Of a stretch of 64,000 nucleotides of DNA, positions 33,340-44,530 are shown in pieces; positions within the stretch are counted from its first letter, which is position 1, and each line of letters opens with the position of its first letter. The notes under the pieces were generated by a model, which was not told the origin of the DNA, ran no database searches, and saw only the letters and a program-made list of their open reading frames with translations. The translations under genes were made by a program, and so were the position numbers. The stretch is from Raffaelea ambrosiae (taxonomy: Eukaryota; Ascomycota; Sordariomycetes; Ophiostomatales; Ophiostomataceae), in assembly GCA_002778195.1 (NCBI GenBank), contig PCDI01000006.1:563950-627949 (forward strand). Direction: 5' to 3'.

Positions 33340-35259
33340 ATGGCAGACGTCGCGAAGAAAGGCGATCTCGAGCATGAGCACCACGAGGACATGCACAAGG
33401 CCGAAATGGCCTACATGGCCAACCAGGACGAGCACGAGACGGGCAAGTTTGCAAGCATAAGGAAGTATCCTCTGGCCTTCATCTGGTCTCTGTTTGCCGT
33501 GTGGTGCACGCTGCTCGTGTCGTTTGAAAACCAGGCTGCGGGCAACATCATCAGCGTTCCGACATTCCGAAAGGATTTCGGCTACCCGTACGAGGGCAGC
33601 TATGTTTTGTATGCCAAATGGCAGAGTGCCTTCCAGGGCGGTCCTGTTGCATCGTGAGTTGTCCCAACTGTTTCCCATTTGGTTTCGGTTTTCCATTGTT
33701 TTCATTGTTTCTATTGTTTCTATTGTTTCCATGGTTTTCTCGAGATTTCTTCTTTCTTCCAGAAACAAAAACTTGAACGCTTAGACTGACGATTGCCAGT
33801 GCCATGGTCGGTGCCATGGGCTGCGGTGCTGTTGCCGACTGGCTCGGCCGTCGGCCTGTCATCATGATCTGCTTGGTGATCACCTTTGCTGCCATCAGCA
33901 TGGAATTTGTGGCCACGACCAATGAAATGTTCTTTGGCGGCAAATTCCTGAACGGATTCGCTGTCGGTGCTCTGCAATCGGTTACTGTTTCCTACATTGG
34001 CGAGGTAAGATCTGGCTGGAGGCACTTTGTTGAGACAGGATAAAAAAAGAAAAAAGAAAAAAAAACCACAGCTAACGTGGCCTTCTCTCATGTTACAGAT
34101 TTCCCCCCTTGCTCTCCGAGGCATGCTCACTTGCCTGTCGGCCCTGGCGTACACCCTTGGCCCCCTTGTTGTGGCCATCATCATCAACTCAACCGGCACA
34201 TACAGCAGCCGCTGGGCCTACCGAGCCATCTTCTGCTCCCAATATGGCTTTGCCGTCATTGCCTCGATTGCCGTCCCCTTTATGCCCGAGTAGGTTTCCT
34301 TGCGCCCACAGCACAGCCCCTCCAAAAGCCTCCTGATCAGAATCTAATTCATATCCCCCCCCCCCCCCCCCAAAAACAGATCTCCGTGGTGGCTGGCTTC
34401 CAAGGGCCGACAAGAGAAAGCACTCAAGTCCTTCCACCGTCTGGGCAGCCGGGGCGCCGAAGGCGAGAAGAAGCTGGCGGCCATCAACCAGACGCTTGAC
34501 CAGATCCGCAAAGAGACACAGAACGCGACCTACTTTGAATGCTTCCGCAAGTCCAATCTGCGCCGGACCATCATCTCGATTGCGCCGCTCTGCATCCAGG
34601 CCCTGTCGGGCATCCAGTTTGCCTCGTCGTACTCGACGTACTACATTCAGCTCGCCGGCTACAGCACGGCTGCCAGCTTCAAGCTGCAGATTGTCCAGCA
34701 GGTGATCTCGCTGATCGGCAACGTCATGTCCTGGTACCTGGTCGACAAGATGGGTCGCCGCGACCTGACCTTTTATGGCCTGCTGGTGCTCACCGTCATT
34801 CTCTGGCTCATGGGCGGCCTGGCCGCGGCCGGCACGCCGGGAACCATCAAGGGCAGCGTGGCCATGATCATGCTGTACTGCTGGTGGTACAACGTGACTA
34901 TTGGCGCCACCGCCTTCACCGTGCTGTGCGAGGTGTCGACGTCGCGCCTGCGCGTCAAGACGATCTCCATTGGGCTGATGGCCCAGAACGGCCTGAACAT
35001 GATGTGGAGCTTTGTGCTGCCCTACATGTTCAACCCGGACAAGGCGAATCTGGGCGCCAAGGTGGCCTTTGTCTTTGGTGGCCTGGCCATCCTGAGTCTG
35101 GTGTTCCTCTGGTTCTACCTGCCCGAGACGGCCGCCCGCACGTACGAGGAGCTGGATGAGATGTTCATGAAGCAGATTGCGGCTCGCAAGTTCAAGGGCT
35201 ATAAGACGGACGTGCAGGCCCAGGGCGAGGCCGTGAAGGCCAGCCAGGCGGCAAATTAG
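33340..35259 (+). CDS. MFS sugar transporter 1 (alpha-glucoside permease type)
   Basis: Four exons, 33340-33653, 33800-34004, 34099-34289 and 34380-35259, give 529 residues. It has the 12-helix sugar porter layout: IRKYPLAFIWSLFAVW helix 1, DWLGRRPV and DKMGRRDL loops, SRWAYRAIFCSQ, MPESPWWL (the PESPR motif with W for R), the YYIQLAGYSTAASF helix 7 region, and PETAARTYEELDEMF near the C-terminus. Such proteins import di- or oligosaccharides or glycosides by proton symport. The residue patch FENQAAGNIISVPTFRKDFG replaces the usual GYD start of helix 1. It is paralogous to the transporter at 42159-44037 with identical intron positions, and lies next to the polyol dehydrogenase on the same strand. 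Confidence 0.92.
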
Positions 35260-35644
35260 CCGGTCCGGGAACCCTGCAAGGAAACCTATATTATTATCTA
35301 GACACAAACTGTAAATAGTACAGCCAGAAATGATACATATAGATACATATAGATATATGTGTGTGGTGCTATAAAGTACCCAAATCGACCACCGACTTGT
35401 CTGTCTCTTATTTTTTCTATCCCTGTGAATTGGATGGTTCTGAAGCAAGTTGATGCCAAGTCGTGATGTTTCGGATGCTCTGATGCTTTCGGATGTTCTA
35501 TGCAAGAACAAAAAGGATTGGCTTCGTATGTCGACCAAAAACAAAGGGCGGCAAAGTGGATCGTATTCAATTTCTTTTTATTATTACTTTTAATTTTTGA
35601 TTTTTCTATCTTGTACAAACAAAAAAAAAAACATCCAACCTCTC
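35260..35644. other. Convergent 3' region between transporter 1 and the transketolase-like gene
   Basis: 385 bp, AT-rich, with two GATACATATA units at about 35333-35353. No gene is seen. Confidence 0.5.
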
Positions 35645-38044
35645 TCAATGCCCATGCTTCACCGTGTTCAGATCCCGGAACTCGCCCCGCAAACACTCAA
35701 TCCCGTCCTTCTTCACCTCGGCAACCAGGGCGGCCACCGCGGGGGCAATGACGTTCTCGTCGAAGCCAAAGAACTTGTACGCGTCCTTGCCCGGCAGACT
35801 CTTGCCGAACGTCGTCATGCTGTACCCGGCATCAGCGTACCGCTCCCAGCCGTTAACAGCATAGGCCTCGATCACCACACGCGGCGCCTGGGAGCGGTAG
35901 CGCAGGACGTCGCGCTTGTACGACAGGGGCTGGGCGTCAAACAGGCGCTGGCAGGGGAAGGAGACGACGCGCGCGCGCAGGCCAAACTGGTCCCGGAGGA
36001 CCTGCCGCGTCTGCACGGCAAAGCACATCTCGGCGCCGACGCCGATGAGGGTGACGTCGGCGTCGCCCTCCTCTTCGATGAAGACGTAGGCGCCCTTCTG
36101 CGTGCCCTCGCGGCTGGAGTGCTGCGGGTACTGCTCGAGGTTCTGGCGCGACAGCGACAGGATGCTGGGCGTGTTCTTGGCCTGCAGGGCCGCGATGAAG
36201 GCGCCGGCCGTCTCCTCGGAGTCGCAGGGGCGGATGTACAGGAGGTTGGGCATGGCGCGGTAGAGGCCGGGGAGGGCGATGGGCTGGTGGGTGGGGCCGT
36301 CCTCGCCGGTGCCAATGGAGTCGTGGGTGGCGATGTGGATGGCCTGCAGTTCCTGGAGGGCGCCCATGCGGACGCCTGGCGCGGCGTACTAGAGAGGACG
36401 AGCGGGGATGGTTAGAAGAAGTGCACGAAAGACACATGGGGAAGAAGAATCACAAGCCGGAACGATGCGGGGCTGAAAAGAAACAGGCGGAAAACACGTA
36501 CAATGTAAAACATGAAAAAGGACGAGGTGACGGGCAGGATGGTCCCCTTGTTGAAGGCAGCCAGGCCGTTGGAGACGGAGGCCATGGCGTGCTCGCGGAT
36601 GCCCCAGTGGATGTAGCGGCCGGCATAGTTGCCGTTGATGCCGCAGGTCGTCTGCAGGCCCGGGTTCTGGAAGTCGACCTTGCCCTTCCAGATCATGTTG
36701 ACGGACGGCGACAGGTCGGCGGTGCCGACCATGAAGTTTTTCAGCGCGGCGGCCAGCGGGTTGCAGACGAGGCCGGCGGACTTGCGCGACGGCGTGGGCG
36801 TGGTGGGGAAGGACTCCTTGGCCGGGATGATCTTGGTCCAGTCGCCGCCGGCGAGCTCGCCGCGGACGCGCTGCTGGAACTCGTCGTGCAGCGCCGGGTA
36901 GGCGGCGGCATAGCGCTGCAGCAGGGCGGCCCAGTCGGCCTCGAGCTGGGCGCCGCGCGGCGCCATCTCGGCAAAGAACTGGTACACCAGGTCGGCGACG
37001 ACGAACTGGGCGTCCGGGTCCATGCCAAAGTGCTGCTTGACCGTGCGGACGCCCTCCGGGCCGAAGGCGGCGCCGTGGGCCTTGGCGTCGCTGGCCACGG
37101 GGCTGCCCACGCCGATGATGGTGTGCACGTTGACAAAGGTGGGCTTGTCGGTGCTGGCCTTGGCCCGGACGAGGGCGCGGACCAGGCCGGCGACGTCGTA
37201 GCAGCCGTCCTGGATCTCGAGGACCTGCCAGCCGCAGGCGCGCATCTTGGCGTTGATGTCCTCGGTGTTGCAGAGGTCGACGCTGCCGTCGCACGTGATC
37301 TGGTTGTTGTCGTAGATGACGACCAGGTTGTTCAGCCGCCAGTGGCCGGCCAGCTGGATGGCCTCGAGCGCGACGCCCTCCTGCAGACAGGCGTCGCCCA
37401 CCATGCACCAGGTGGTGTTGTTGACGAGCTCGAAGCCGGGCTTGTTGTAGACGGCGGCCAGGTGCTTGGTGGCCATGGCCAGGCCGACGGCGTTGGCGAT
37501 GCCCTGGCCCAGCGGGCCCGTGGTGACCTCGATGCCCTCGTTCTCGATCTCCGGGTGGCCCGGGCAGAGGGCGTCGTAGCGCGCCGAGTGGTACGACTTG
37601 AGCTGGTCAAAGGTCATGCTCTTGTAGCCGGTGAGGTGCAGGAAGGTGTACTGGAACAGGCAGGTGTGGCCGTTGGAGAGCACGAAGCGGTCGCGGTTGA
37701 AGTAGTTGGGGTTGTGCGGAGAGTACTTCATGACGTATTTCCACAGCGCCACGCCGATGGCAGCCATGCCCATGGCACCTCTAATGGAGACGTCAGCCAG
37801 CGCATTCTTGTCCACGCTCTTGTCCACGCTCTTGTCCAAGCATGGACGCGTCCTTTCCTCCATGCCGGGATGATCCTTACCCTGGATGGCCGCCATTGAA
37901 CTGCTGGCACAGGTCGGCAATGAGGCAGCGGAACTGGCGCAGAACCAGGTCAATCAAGGCGGGGTCTTCTTGCTCGAACCTCTTCAGGTCCGTTGCGGAC
38001 CATGACGGTGTCCCATTGTCGGGATCGACTGCGGTGGGCGCCAT
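35645..38044 (-). CDS. Transketolase-family enzyme, dihydroxyacetone-synthase-like
   Basis: Three exons read leftward, 38044-37881, 37780-36502 and 36388-35645, give 728 residues (an in-frame ATG at 38065 would add seven). The TPP motif is GDACLQEG...VVIYDNN (from residue 183). DRFVLSNGH, CPGHPEIE, TTGPLGQGIANAVG and the second-domain GIREHAM are present. Several strings are more like dihydroxyacetone synthase (formaldehyde transketolase) than like the main transketolase: CDGSVDLCNTEDI, SSFFMFYIYAAPGVRM, GTHDSI-like ATHDSIGTGEDGPTHQP. No peroxisomal C-terminal tripeptide is seen (ends HGH). The likely role is two-carbon transfer from a ketose phosphate (xylulose 5-phosphate) to an aldehyde. 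Intron 1 holds three 12-bp CTTGTCCACGCT repeats. Confidence 0.88.
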
Positions 38045-40541
38045 CTCTCTTGTGTTGAATGGCAAGTTGTATGCACAGAACTCGTTACTGACGAGAATGA
38101 GAGAAACAAAGAAAAAAAGACAGGGAAAAAAAAAATGGCAACTGCCAAATGTCTACAGAGGTCGCATGAAAAGAAGTACGGCTCGGTGCTCGGGCAGACA
38201 TTCCCCCCCCATACGCCGCCGCATGCACGATCTAGACCACAAGACCAGCGCGTGGTACTGCAGCGGTTCCAGTTGCCAATTTCCGAATGGGGCAATTGAG
38301 AGCGCCCACTAATACGGTGGCTCCCCAGGCGGACCCCAGCAAACGCCAAGCCCGCTGGCACCCAACTGACAGGACCAAATTTTCCACCCCGTATTCCACG
38401 TTGTGGCCCTAAGGGCACAGCGGAGGTCACCTGGCCGGGCCAGTGCTTGCCACTGTCACCGCCATGTGAGCCGGACAAAATGTCCGTGATACTTGCTGGA
38501 ACTTGCACGCCACACTCGTGGCCATCCTCGTGGCCATCCACGTGGCCATCCGCGTGGCTTCAGTGTGGCTATCATCGTGACTACCCTCGTGACCATTCTC
38601 GTGACCACTCTCGTAGCTCTCCTCGTGACCATCCGCGTGACCATTCCCGAGGCCATTCCCGTGGCCTGGTCTCCGTCCCCCTGGGCATCTTCAATAATCA
38701 TTGGAAAGCTACGTTTTTGAAGCGACTTAGCAATCGCATCCAATGACTTGGACTGGCAAGCCAGGAATCGTGCCCGTACGGGTCGAAGAAACGAATAGAT
38801 GGCCGCAATGCTGCGGCGATGGATTGGATTATCTGGCTGTCGCTCTCTTCTCGGAATGGCTGTCTAATATATTAAACCTACTTCGCTCCTCGTGGAATGT
38901 ATCTCTTTTCTGGTTTCTGGCTTGCACTGCAAAACTCTCGGTTTGCTAATCTTTCATTCGTACTTCGTTCTTCTCCCTGGCCATACAACATTTAAGACGC
39001 ATGGAATACCAGAACGTGCATGGCGACTCGGTAGGATAGTCCGAGACACTGCAATGAATTGGTCACACAGAGTGCAATCTCATGTTCGCGTTTCATGCTG
39101 AACTGAAGGAATGCGGCATCTGCTACCAGACAATTGGGGGATTTTTTTTCTTTTTTTGGACGACACATACTATGGTACAAAGTAGTTGGGATCTGCCGGA
39201 AACATAGCTGGGACGAAAGGAGAAGAAAAAAAAGACCAGGCCAGACCAGCACGGAAGACTGGACGTATAAGGAATGCATCCCAACCCAATGCGCTCGGTC
39301 ATGCAGCAACACGCAATTGCCTTCGTTGCCCTTGTAGAGGACTGCTGGGACGGATTGGCTGCCAAGGCAGTGGTTTTTTGGCTGTTTCATGTTTCATGTT
39401 TCATGTTTCACAGCTGCTGGCGTGGCCAGACCGACAAAGCCTTCCATCCAGGGGCGACAGTGACGAATACACGGTCCTAAGCCCGCTGAGCGGGTTTTTT
39501 TTGGCGGGGGGGTATTCAGAGCGAAACAAACAAACAACCGGAAAAAAACTTGCTATAAATCGGGGCGGTGGAAACAAAGACGGCCTCCCCGTCGTCGACA
39601 TCCAGGGGCAGCCGTCCCAGCCCTTCCAGTGGAACCGTGTTGGCTGACTTTGGCTGACTGGGCAGGCGAGGTTTGTTTCAGAAGAGCATGACGACGCCTT
39701 ACAAAGGAACAAGGGGGGCTAGGCAAGGCCAGGCCGTTTATTGGCCCTTGACGTTTGCCCTTGGCGTCTGCCCTTGTTTGCCCTGGGCCTTGCATTTGAC
39801 GTGCGTTTGTCCAGCGGGCCTCCCCCCCCTGAGCGTTTGCGCCACGATTCGTATGCCGTGTGGGGGGACCATAAGGCGGGCCCTGGTGTTTCCTGTGCAT
39901 GCTATTCTGCATGAACGGACGGTCCAGAAGCGCGCGCCGGCAGTGCTTGACGTGGACCCGTGGAGCCAATATTGTCCGCTGTCCGTATAGGGGAGCATGG
40001 CAGAGCAAGGGGGGCAGGGGAGGAGAAACAAGGAAGCAGCCCGGAAAGCAAGGAAAATGCGCTGATGTGGACATCTACGGACCACAGTACCACACATACG
40101 CGCAGCATCTCGGTCGAGCTGACGAAGACGGGAGACGGGACAGCGAAACCGGTTTGCCTGACCGGGGGACTGGCGAGGCGGCTTCGAGGGAGGCCTATGG
40201 ACCATCGCCAGATACAAATAGACGGGCCCTCTCTCCTGGTTCTGCTGTCCGGCTTGTTTCTGTTCTTCACTCAGTCTTGACCACACCAGCACAACAAAGC
40301 AAAAACCATTGCACTTCTCTTCTTTCTTCGCTTCGCATTTCTTCTTCTTTGATCAACAGGCATCGATCTTTTCTCTTTTCATCTTCTTCAGCTTCAGCTT
40401 CTTCAACTTTCTCCTTGACCTCTGCGAGGTTGCTCTTTCTGCCTACTTGTTCACTTGTCTTACTACTTCTTCATTTTTTTGTCATCTGCCCCTTTTCGCA
40501 ACCAGCAATAGAATCCTCAACGACATAACCCACCAGCCACC
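38045..40541. other. Intergenic region within the cluster, no gene seen
   Basis: 2.5 kb. It carries the promoter of the transketolase-like gene at the left, a 12-bp degenerate minisatellite (38515-38665), three TTTCATGT units (39386-39412), and a pyrimidine-rich CTTCTTCAGCTT stretch (about 40310-40500) that is probably the 5' UTR of the secreted protein gene. Short open frames are not gene-like. Confidence 0.5.
38515..38665. repeat. Degenerate 12-bp minisatellite (CGTGGCCATCCT-like)
   Basis: About twelve units of pattern CGTG(G/A)CCAT(C/T)C follow one another, for example at 38518, 38530 and 38542, with increasing divergence to the right. Confidence 0.8.
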
Positions 40542-41018
40542 ATGAAGTTCTCTGTCCTCACCATCGCTTCCATTGCCGCGCTGGCGACGGCCTTTCCCCT
40601 GTTTGGCTTCAACAAGCGCCAGACGACGGATTCCCTCCCTGCTCCCACGGGCATGCCCACGGGCGCCTTCTCGGGCACCTTCTCGGGCACCTTCCCTACT
40701 GGCACCGGCTCCCCGTCGGGTGGCTTCCCGGGGGGTGGTCGCCAGCATGCGTCTGACACGGGTGGCCTGTGGCCCTCTGGTGGTGCCGCCCCGACTGGTG
40801 CTTTCTCTGGTGCTTCCTTTGGTGGCAGCCCGACCGGCGCCCCTGGCGGAGCAGCTCCATCCGGGGGGTTCGCTTCGGGCTTCCCGTCTGGAGCTTCTGG
40901 GGCCCCTTCTGGCGCTCCGACTGGCATGCCTACCGGAAGCTTTGCTGGAGAAGCTCCGACTGGAGCCTCCGCTGAGGCTCCCACGGCAACTGCTTCCGGG
41001 GATTTTGCCCGTCGCTAG
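40542..41018 (+). CDS. Secreted Gly/Ser/Pro/Thr-rich repetitive protein
   Basis: A single exon of 158 residues with a CACCATGAAG start. Residues 1-17 (MKFSVLTIASIAALATA) are a signal peptide; a dibasic Lys-Arg about ten residues later looks like a Kex2 cleavage site. The rest is low-complexity with repeated PTGxFSG, SGGFPG and GAPSGAPTG motifs and no cysteine. There is no hydrophobic C-terminus, so no GPI anchor. It resembles unstructured cell-wall or matrix proteins; no family is recognised. The downstream sequence (41019-41190) is open in another frame and contains a similar SMPTGP string, so a frameshift or unspliced 3' end is possible. Its link to the surrounding sugar genes is unknown. 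Confidence 0.75.
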   Translation: MKFSVLTIASIAALATAFPLFGFNKRQTTDSLPAPTGMPTGAFSGTFSGTFPTGTGSPSGGFPGGGRQHASDTGGLWPSGGAAPTGAFSGASFGGSPTGAPGGAAPSGGFASGFPSGASGAPSGAPTGMPTGSFAGEAPTGASAEAPTATASGDFARR

Positions 41019-42158
41019 ACCTCGTTCAAGCCAATCCCCCCTGGCTTCTCGTCCATGCCAACTGGGCCGGTGACTGCCCTTCAAGAGCGGCTACTCGGAT
41101 ACGGCCGTCGATCCGACTCTCAACCTCCTCGGTTGCCGACGCTTACCGCCGTGCATAGTCCCCCAGCCACTACCGCTAAGCCGACTCCTTGAAGGAAATA
41201 GAAAGGGGGGGGGGGGAGGTACGAGCTGTCAAACAGACATCGGGCAGTCTTGGTTGTTTGGTTTTCTTCCTTTTTTTTTTGTACTACTCAACACACATCC
41301 TGTACGCATCTAGCATAGAGAGAAACACAGAGCAGGCCGTATTTGTTCTATATCCACCAGTTGTCAATATTGAAAAAAATATAAATAAAATATAAAAAAA
41401 CTCGAGAGAAAAGCTGCCTCCCGTCTCTGTTTGCCGTGAAACCTGAACGTGGGAAAACACAAGCGTGTAAAGCTGAGCCCTAAAGTAGTGATCCGATCTG
41501 GCGGGAGGTCTCGCGGGCGCTCGCCCTGCTGGGCCCTGTCCTTGTCCTTGGCACCGGAGCCCTTGCACTGGCTGCAGACAACGCGCTTGCTGGCGGCAAA
41601 CGTAAGTTGTCAGGCCCTTTGCGGAAGTCTCTCGGGTTGCCTCATTGCCAACATACGATGTGAAACACTAGAAATGAGGATGCGGGTACATTTGCTATTC
41701 ATTCCCATTCGTAGTTTCTTGGCCATTCCAATTTTTTTTCATTGTGCTCGGCCATCTTCCGAAAGGATCGACTAAGCACGCCCAGGACGGATCGAGTCTT
41801 GCGAGAACCTGGTTAAAGACTGTGGATACCCTACTTTGAATGGCAGCTTTAAGCACCCATCTCCACAGTTGGGGAAACCATCTGGGGGGGTTTCCAGCAA
41901 TGGGACCATTGCCCATGGGGAGAGGGCAAGTCTCGTCTGGGGTAGTCCCCGGTCTCGGTTTGCAGGCCTGTTGTTCCCAGTCTGAGGGAGCTGTACATAA
42001 ATAAATCCAGCAATTCGGCTTCGCAAAGGAGCAGGCATTGCATCTGTTTGTGTTTGTGCTTTCACTTGCTTCATTCATTTGGGGGGATTTATTTTTTCCT
42101 TCCTTTTCTGTGTCTTTCTTCCTTTTTTTTTATTTTCTACATCCCTCTTCTGCTCAAC
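41019..42158. other. Promoter region of sugar transporter 2
   Basis: 1.14 kb with the 3' flank of the secreted protein gene (G11 run near 41206), then the transporter promoter carrying copy B of the 17-bp element, a CCCATGGGG palindrome-like site at about 41912 and GTCTGGGGTAG at 41935-41945, all of which recur near regulator 2. Confidence 0.5.
41838..41854 (+). promoter_or_regulatory. Shared 17-bp element, copy B (GAATGGCAGCTTTAAGC)
   Basis: It lies 304 bp upstream of the transporter 2 ATG and differs at one base from the copy at 26957-26973. Confidence 0.5.
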
Positions 42159-43065
42159 ATGGCAGAGCCCAATCCAGAAAAAGCCGAGACACTCAACCTC
42201 GAGGCTGCGGCCGAGAACCGCCGCGCCCATGTCTCTGACCAGGATGACCACGACACGGGCATTTACCTGTCTCTGCGACGCTACCCGTGGGCCTGCGTGT
42301 GGTGCATCTACGCCTGCTTCACCATCATTCTTATATCTTTTGACACCCAGGCCGGCAGCAGCGTTGTGGGCATCCCCGAGTTCCGCAAGGACTTTGGCCA
42401 CAAGTATGGCGACAGCTATGTTCTGGATGCCCGGTGGCAGTCTGCTTTCGGAGGTGCTCCCATCGCATCGTACGCTCTTTCTCGTTCTCTCTCTTTCTCT
42501 CTTCTCCCCTGCCCCGGGAGGCACAGGACTCGAGCTGACAGTGCCGAAACAGGGCCGTGATCGCCTCGCTCATTTCGGCCGAGTTGGCGGACTGGTGGGG
42601 GCGGAAGATTGTGCTGATTGGGGCCTTGGTCGTCTCTTTCATCGCCGTTGGTGTCGAATACTTGGCGACCACGAACCCGGTCTTCTTTGTGGGCAAGTTT
42701 CTGAATGGCTTCATGGTCGGCACCATCGGCACCATCATGGTCGGATACATCGGCGAGGTATGAAGCAATGCTGCTCCTCCTCTTCCCTTTTCAAAGTACT
42801 GTGTTTGGTGTGCATACTGACAAACACCCCCCCCCCCCCTTCCTCCCGTCTTGCGCAGATCGCACCACTCGCTCTTCGTGGCATATTCACCTGTTTCGTC
42901 GGCGTCGCCTACGGCGTTGGACCGCTTGTCGCTTTCATCATCATCAACTATACGGGCCAGACGGACTCGCGATGGGCCTATCGATGCGTGTTTTGCGCCC
43001 AGTTTGGATTTGCGGGTGCTTCCTTTTTGATGGCCCCCTTCATGCCCGAGTATGGCGCCGTTGAG

Positions 43066-43102
<37 letters not shown>

Positions 43103-44037
43103 TTGAACCCGCGTCGCCCCTGATCTCATGCTAATGGTCCACTAGATCGCCTTGGTGGCTGGTCGCCAAGGGCAAGCGGGAGAAGGCAAAGAAGTCCCTG
43201 CGGAGTCTGGGCTACAAGGAGGACGTGGTCGAGAACAAGCTAGCCCTGATGGAGCTCACGCTCGACGAGGTCCGCAAGGAGACCGAGGGCGTGACCTACC
43301 TGGAGTGCTTCCGCAAGTCCAACCTGCGCCGCACCATTGTCAGCATCATGCCCCTGATCATCCAGGCCCTGTCCGGCATCGCCTTCGTCGCCGGCTACTT
43401 CACCTACTATCTGCAGCTGGCGGGCTACTCGACCACGATGAGCTACCGCATCCAGATCGCCCAGCCGACGCTCTCCATCGTGGGCAACCTGATGGCGGCC
43501 GCCATGGTGGACTACGTGGGCCGCCGCAACCTGACGTTCTACGGACTGGGCATCCTGACCGCCTTTCTGCTGATCACGGGCGGCCTCGGGGTCGGCAAGA
43601 CGCAGCCCGAGATCAAGGGCACCGTGGCCTTTATCCTGATCTACAGCTGGTGGTACAATGTCAGCATCGGGTCGACGGCGTTTTCCTTGCTCTCCGAGGT
43701 CGCGACCTCCCGGCTGCGCGTCAAGACCGTCGCCATTGGCTACGCCACGCAGAACGCCGTCAACGTCATGTGGCAGTTTGTCATCCCCTACATGTTCAAC
43801 CCCGACCAGGGCAACCTCGGCGCCAAGATTGCCTTTATCTTTGGCGGGCTCTGCCTCTTCAGCCTGGTCTACCTGTTCTTCTGCCAGCCGGAAACCACAG
43901 GCCGGTCGTACCAGGAGCTGGACGAGATGTTCTGGAAGGGCGTGCCGGCGAGGAAGTTTAAGAACTACAAGACGGACGCCCAGATGCTCAACGAGGTGAT
44001 TGCCCACGAGTCCAAGGAGACGACGGCTGGGGTGTGA
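42159..44037 (+). CDS. MFS sugar transporter 2 (alpha-glucoside permease type)
   Basis: Four exons, 42159-42469, 42553-42757, 42859-43049 and 43146-44037, give 532 residues. It is a clear paralog of transporter 1: exons 2 and 3 have the same lengths (205 and 191 bp), and borders fall at the same residues (PIAS|, YIGE|, FMPE|SPWWL). Motifs include DWWGRKIV, SRWAYRCVFCAQFGF, ECFRKSNLRRTIVSI, YYLQLAGYSTTMSY, YVGRRNLTFYG and PETTGRSYQELDEMFW. The donor of intron 1 is GTACGC, and intron 3 contains a run of 37 C residues before its acceptor. Its role is presumably plasma-membrane uptake of a sugar or glycoside related to, but not identical with, that of transporter 1. Confidence 0.92.
43066..43102 (+). 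repeat. Homopolymer of 37 C residues in intron 3 of transporter 2
   Basis: An uninterrupted C run just upstream of the CTAG acceptor, where a T-rich tract is usual. The paralogous intron of transporter 1 has C17 at 34355-34371. Exact length may suffer from sequencing error. Confidence 0.8.
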
Positions 44038-44530
44038 CCGGCGCGCATGGTTTTCTCGGCATCCTCTTGCCAAATTAGAGAATTTCTGTCCCTTTGGGAT
44101 CCTCTAGCTCGTACCTATTCACTGTAGACTCCCGAGATTAGAAGCATACACGTTCACGGAGCAGCATTGCTGTCTACCGAGGTTCAGGCACATAACCGTT
44201 CACGGAGCAGCACGCTACTGTCCTTTCGCGTGATTGATCTCTCTCCACTGGGAACTACGTACATGAACCAACTAGTGCGTGCGAAACCGGATCGAATTGG
44301 CGCAGTCGTGTGATGAACCCTTTTCACCCCAAAGACTAAAGATGTGGAGGACGGAAGAGGCAAGACGAAACACAGAGAGACGAAACGGGCATCCTTGGTT
44401 AGTCGCTCAGCTCCCATCTGACCATACTGGCGCTTCCTCCTGCCTGAAACGATCTCTTGACACTAGTTCGTCGTGACTATGTACACGATTCCATGCCCCA
44501 ACAAGGCCATCGCTGCCGCTGCAGAACGGC
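44038..44530. other. Convergent 3' region with a short direct repeat
   Basis: 493 bp. CGTTCACGGAGCAGCA occurs at 44151-44166 and 44197-44212. No gene is seen. Confidence 0.5.
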
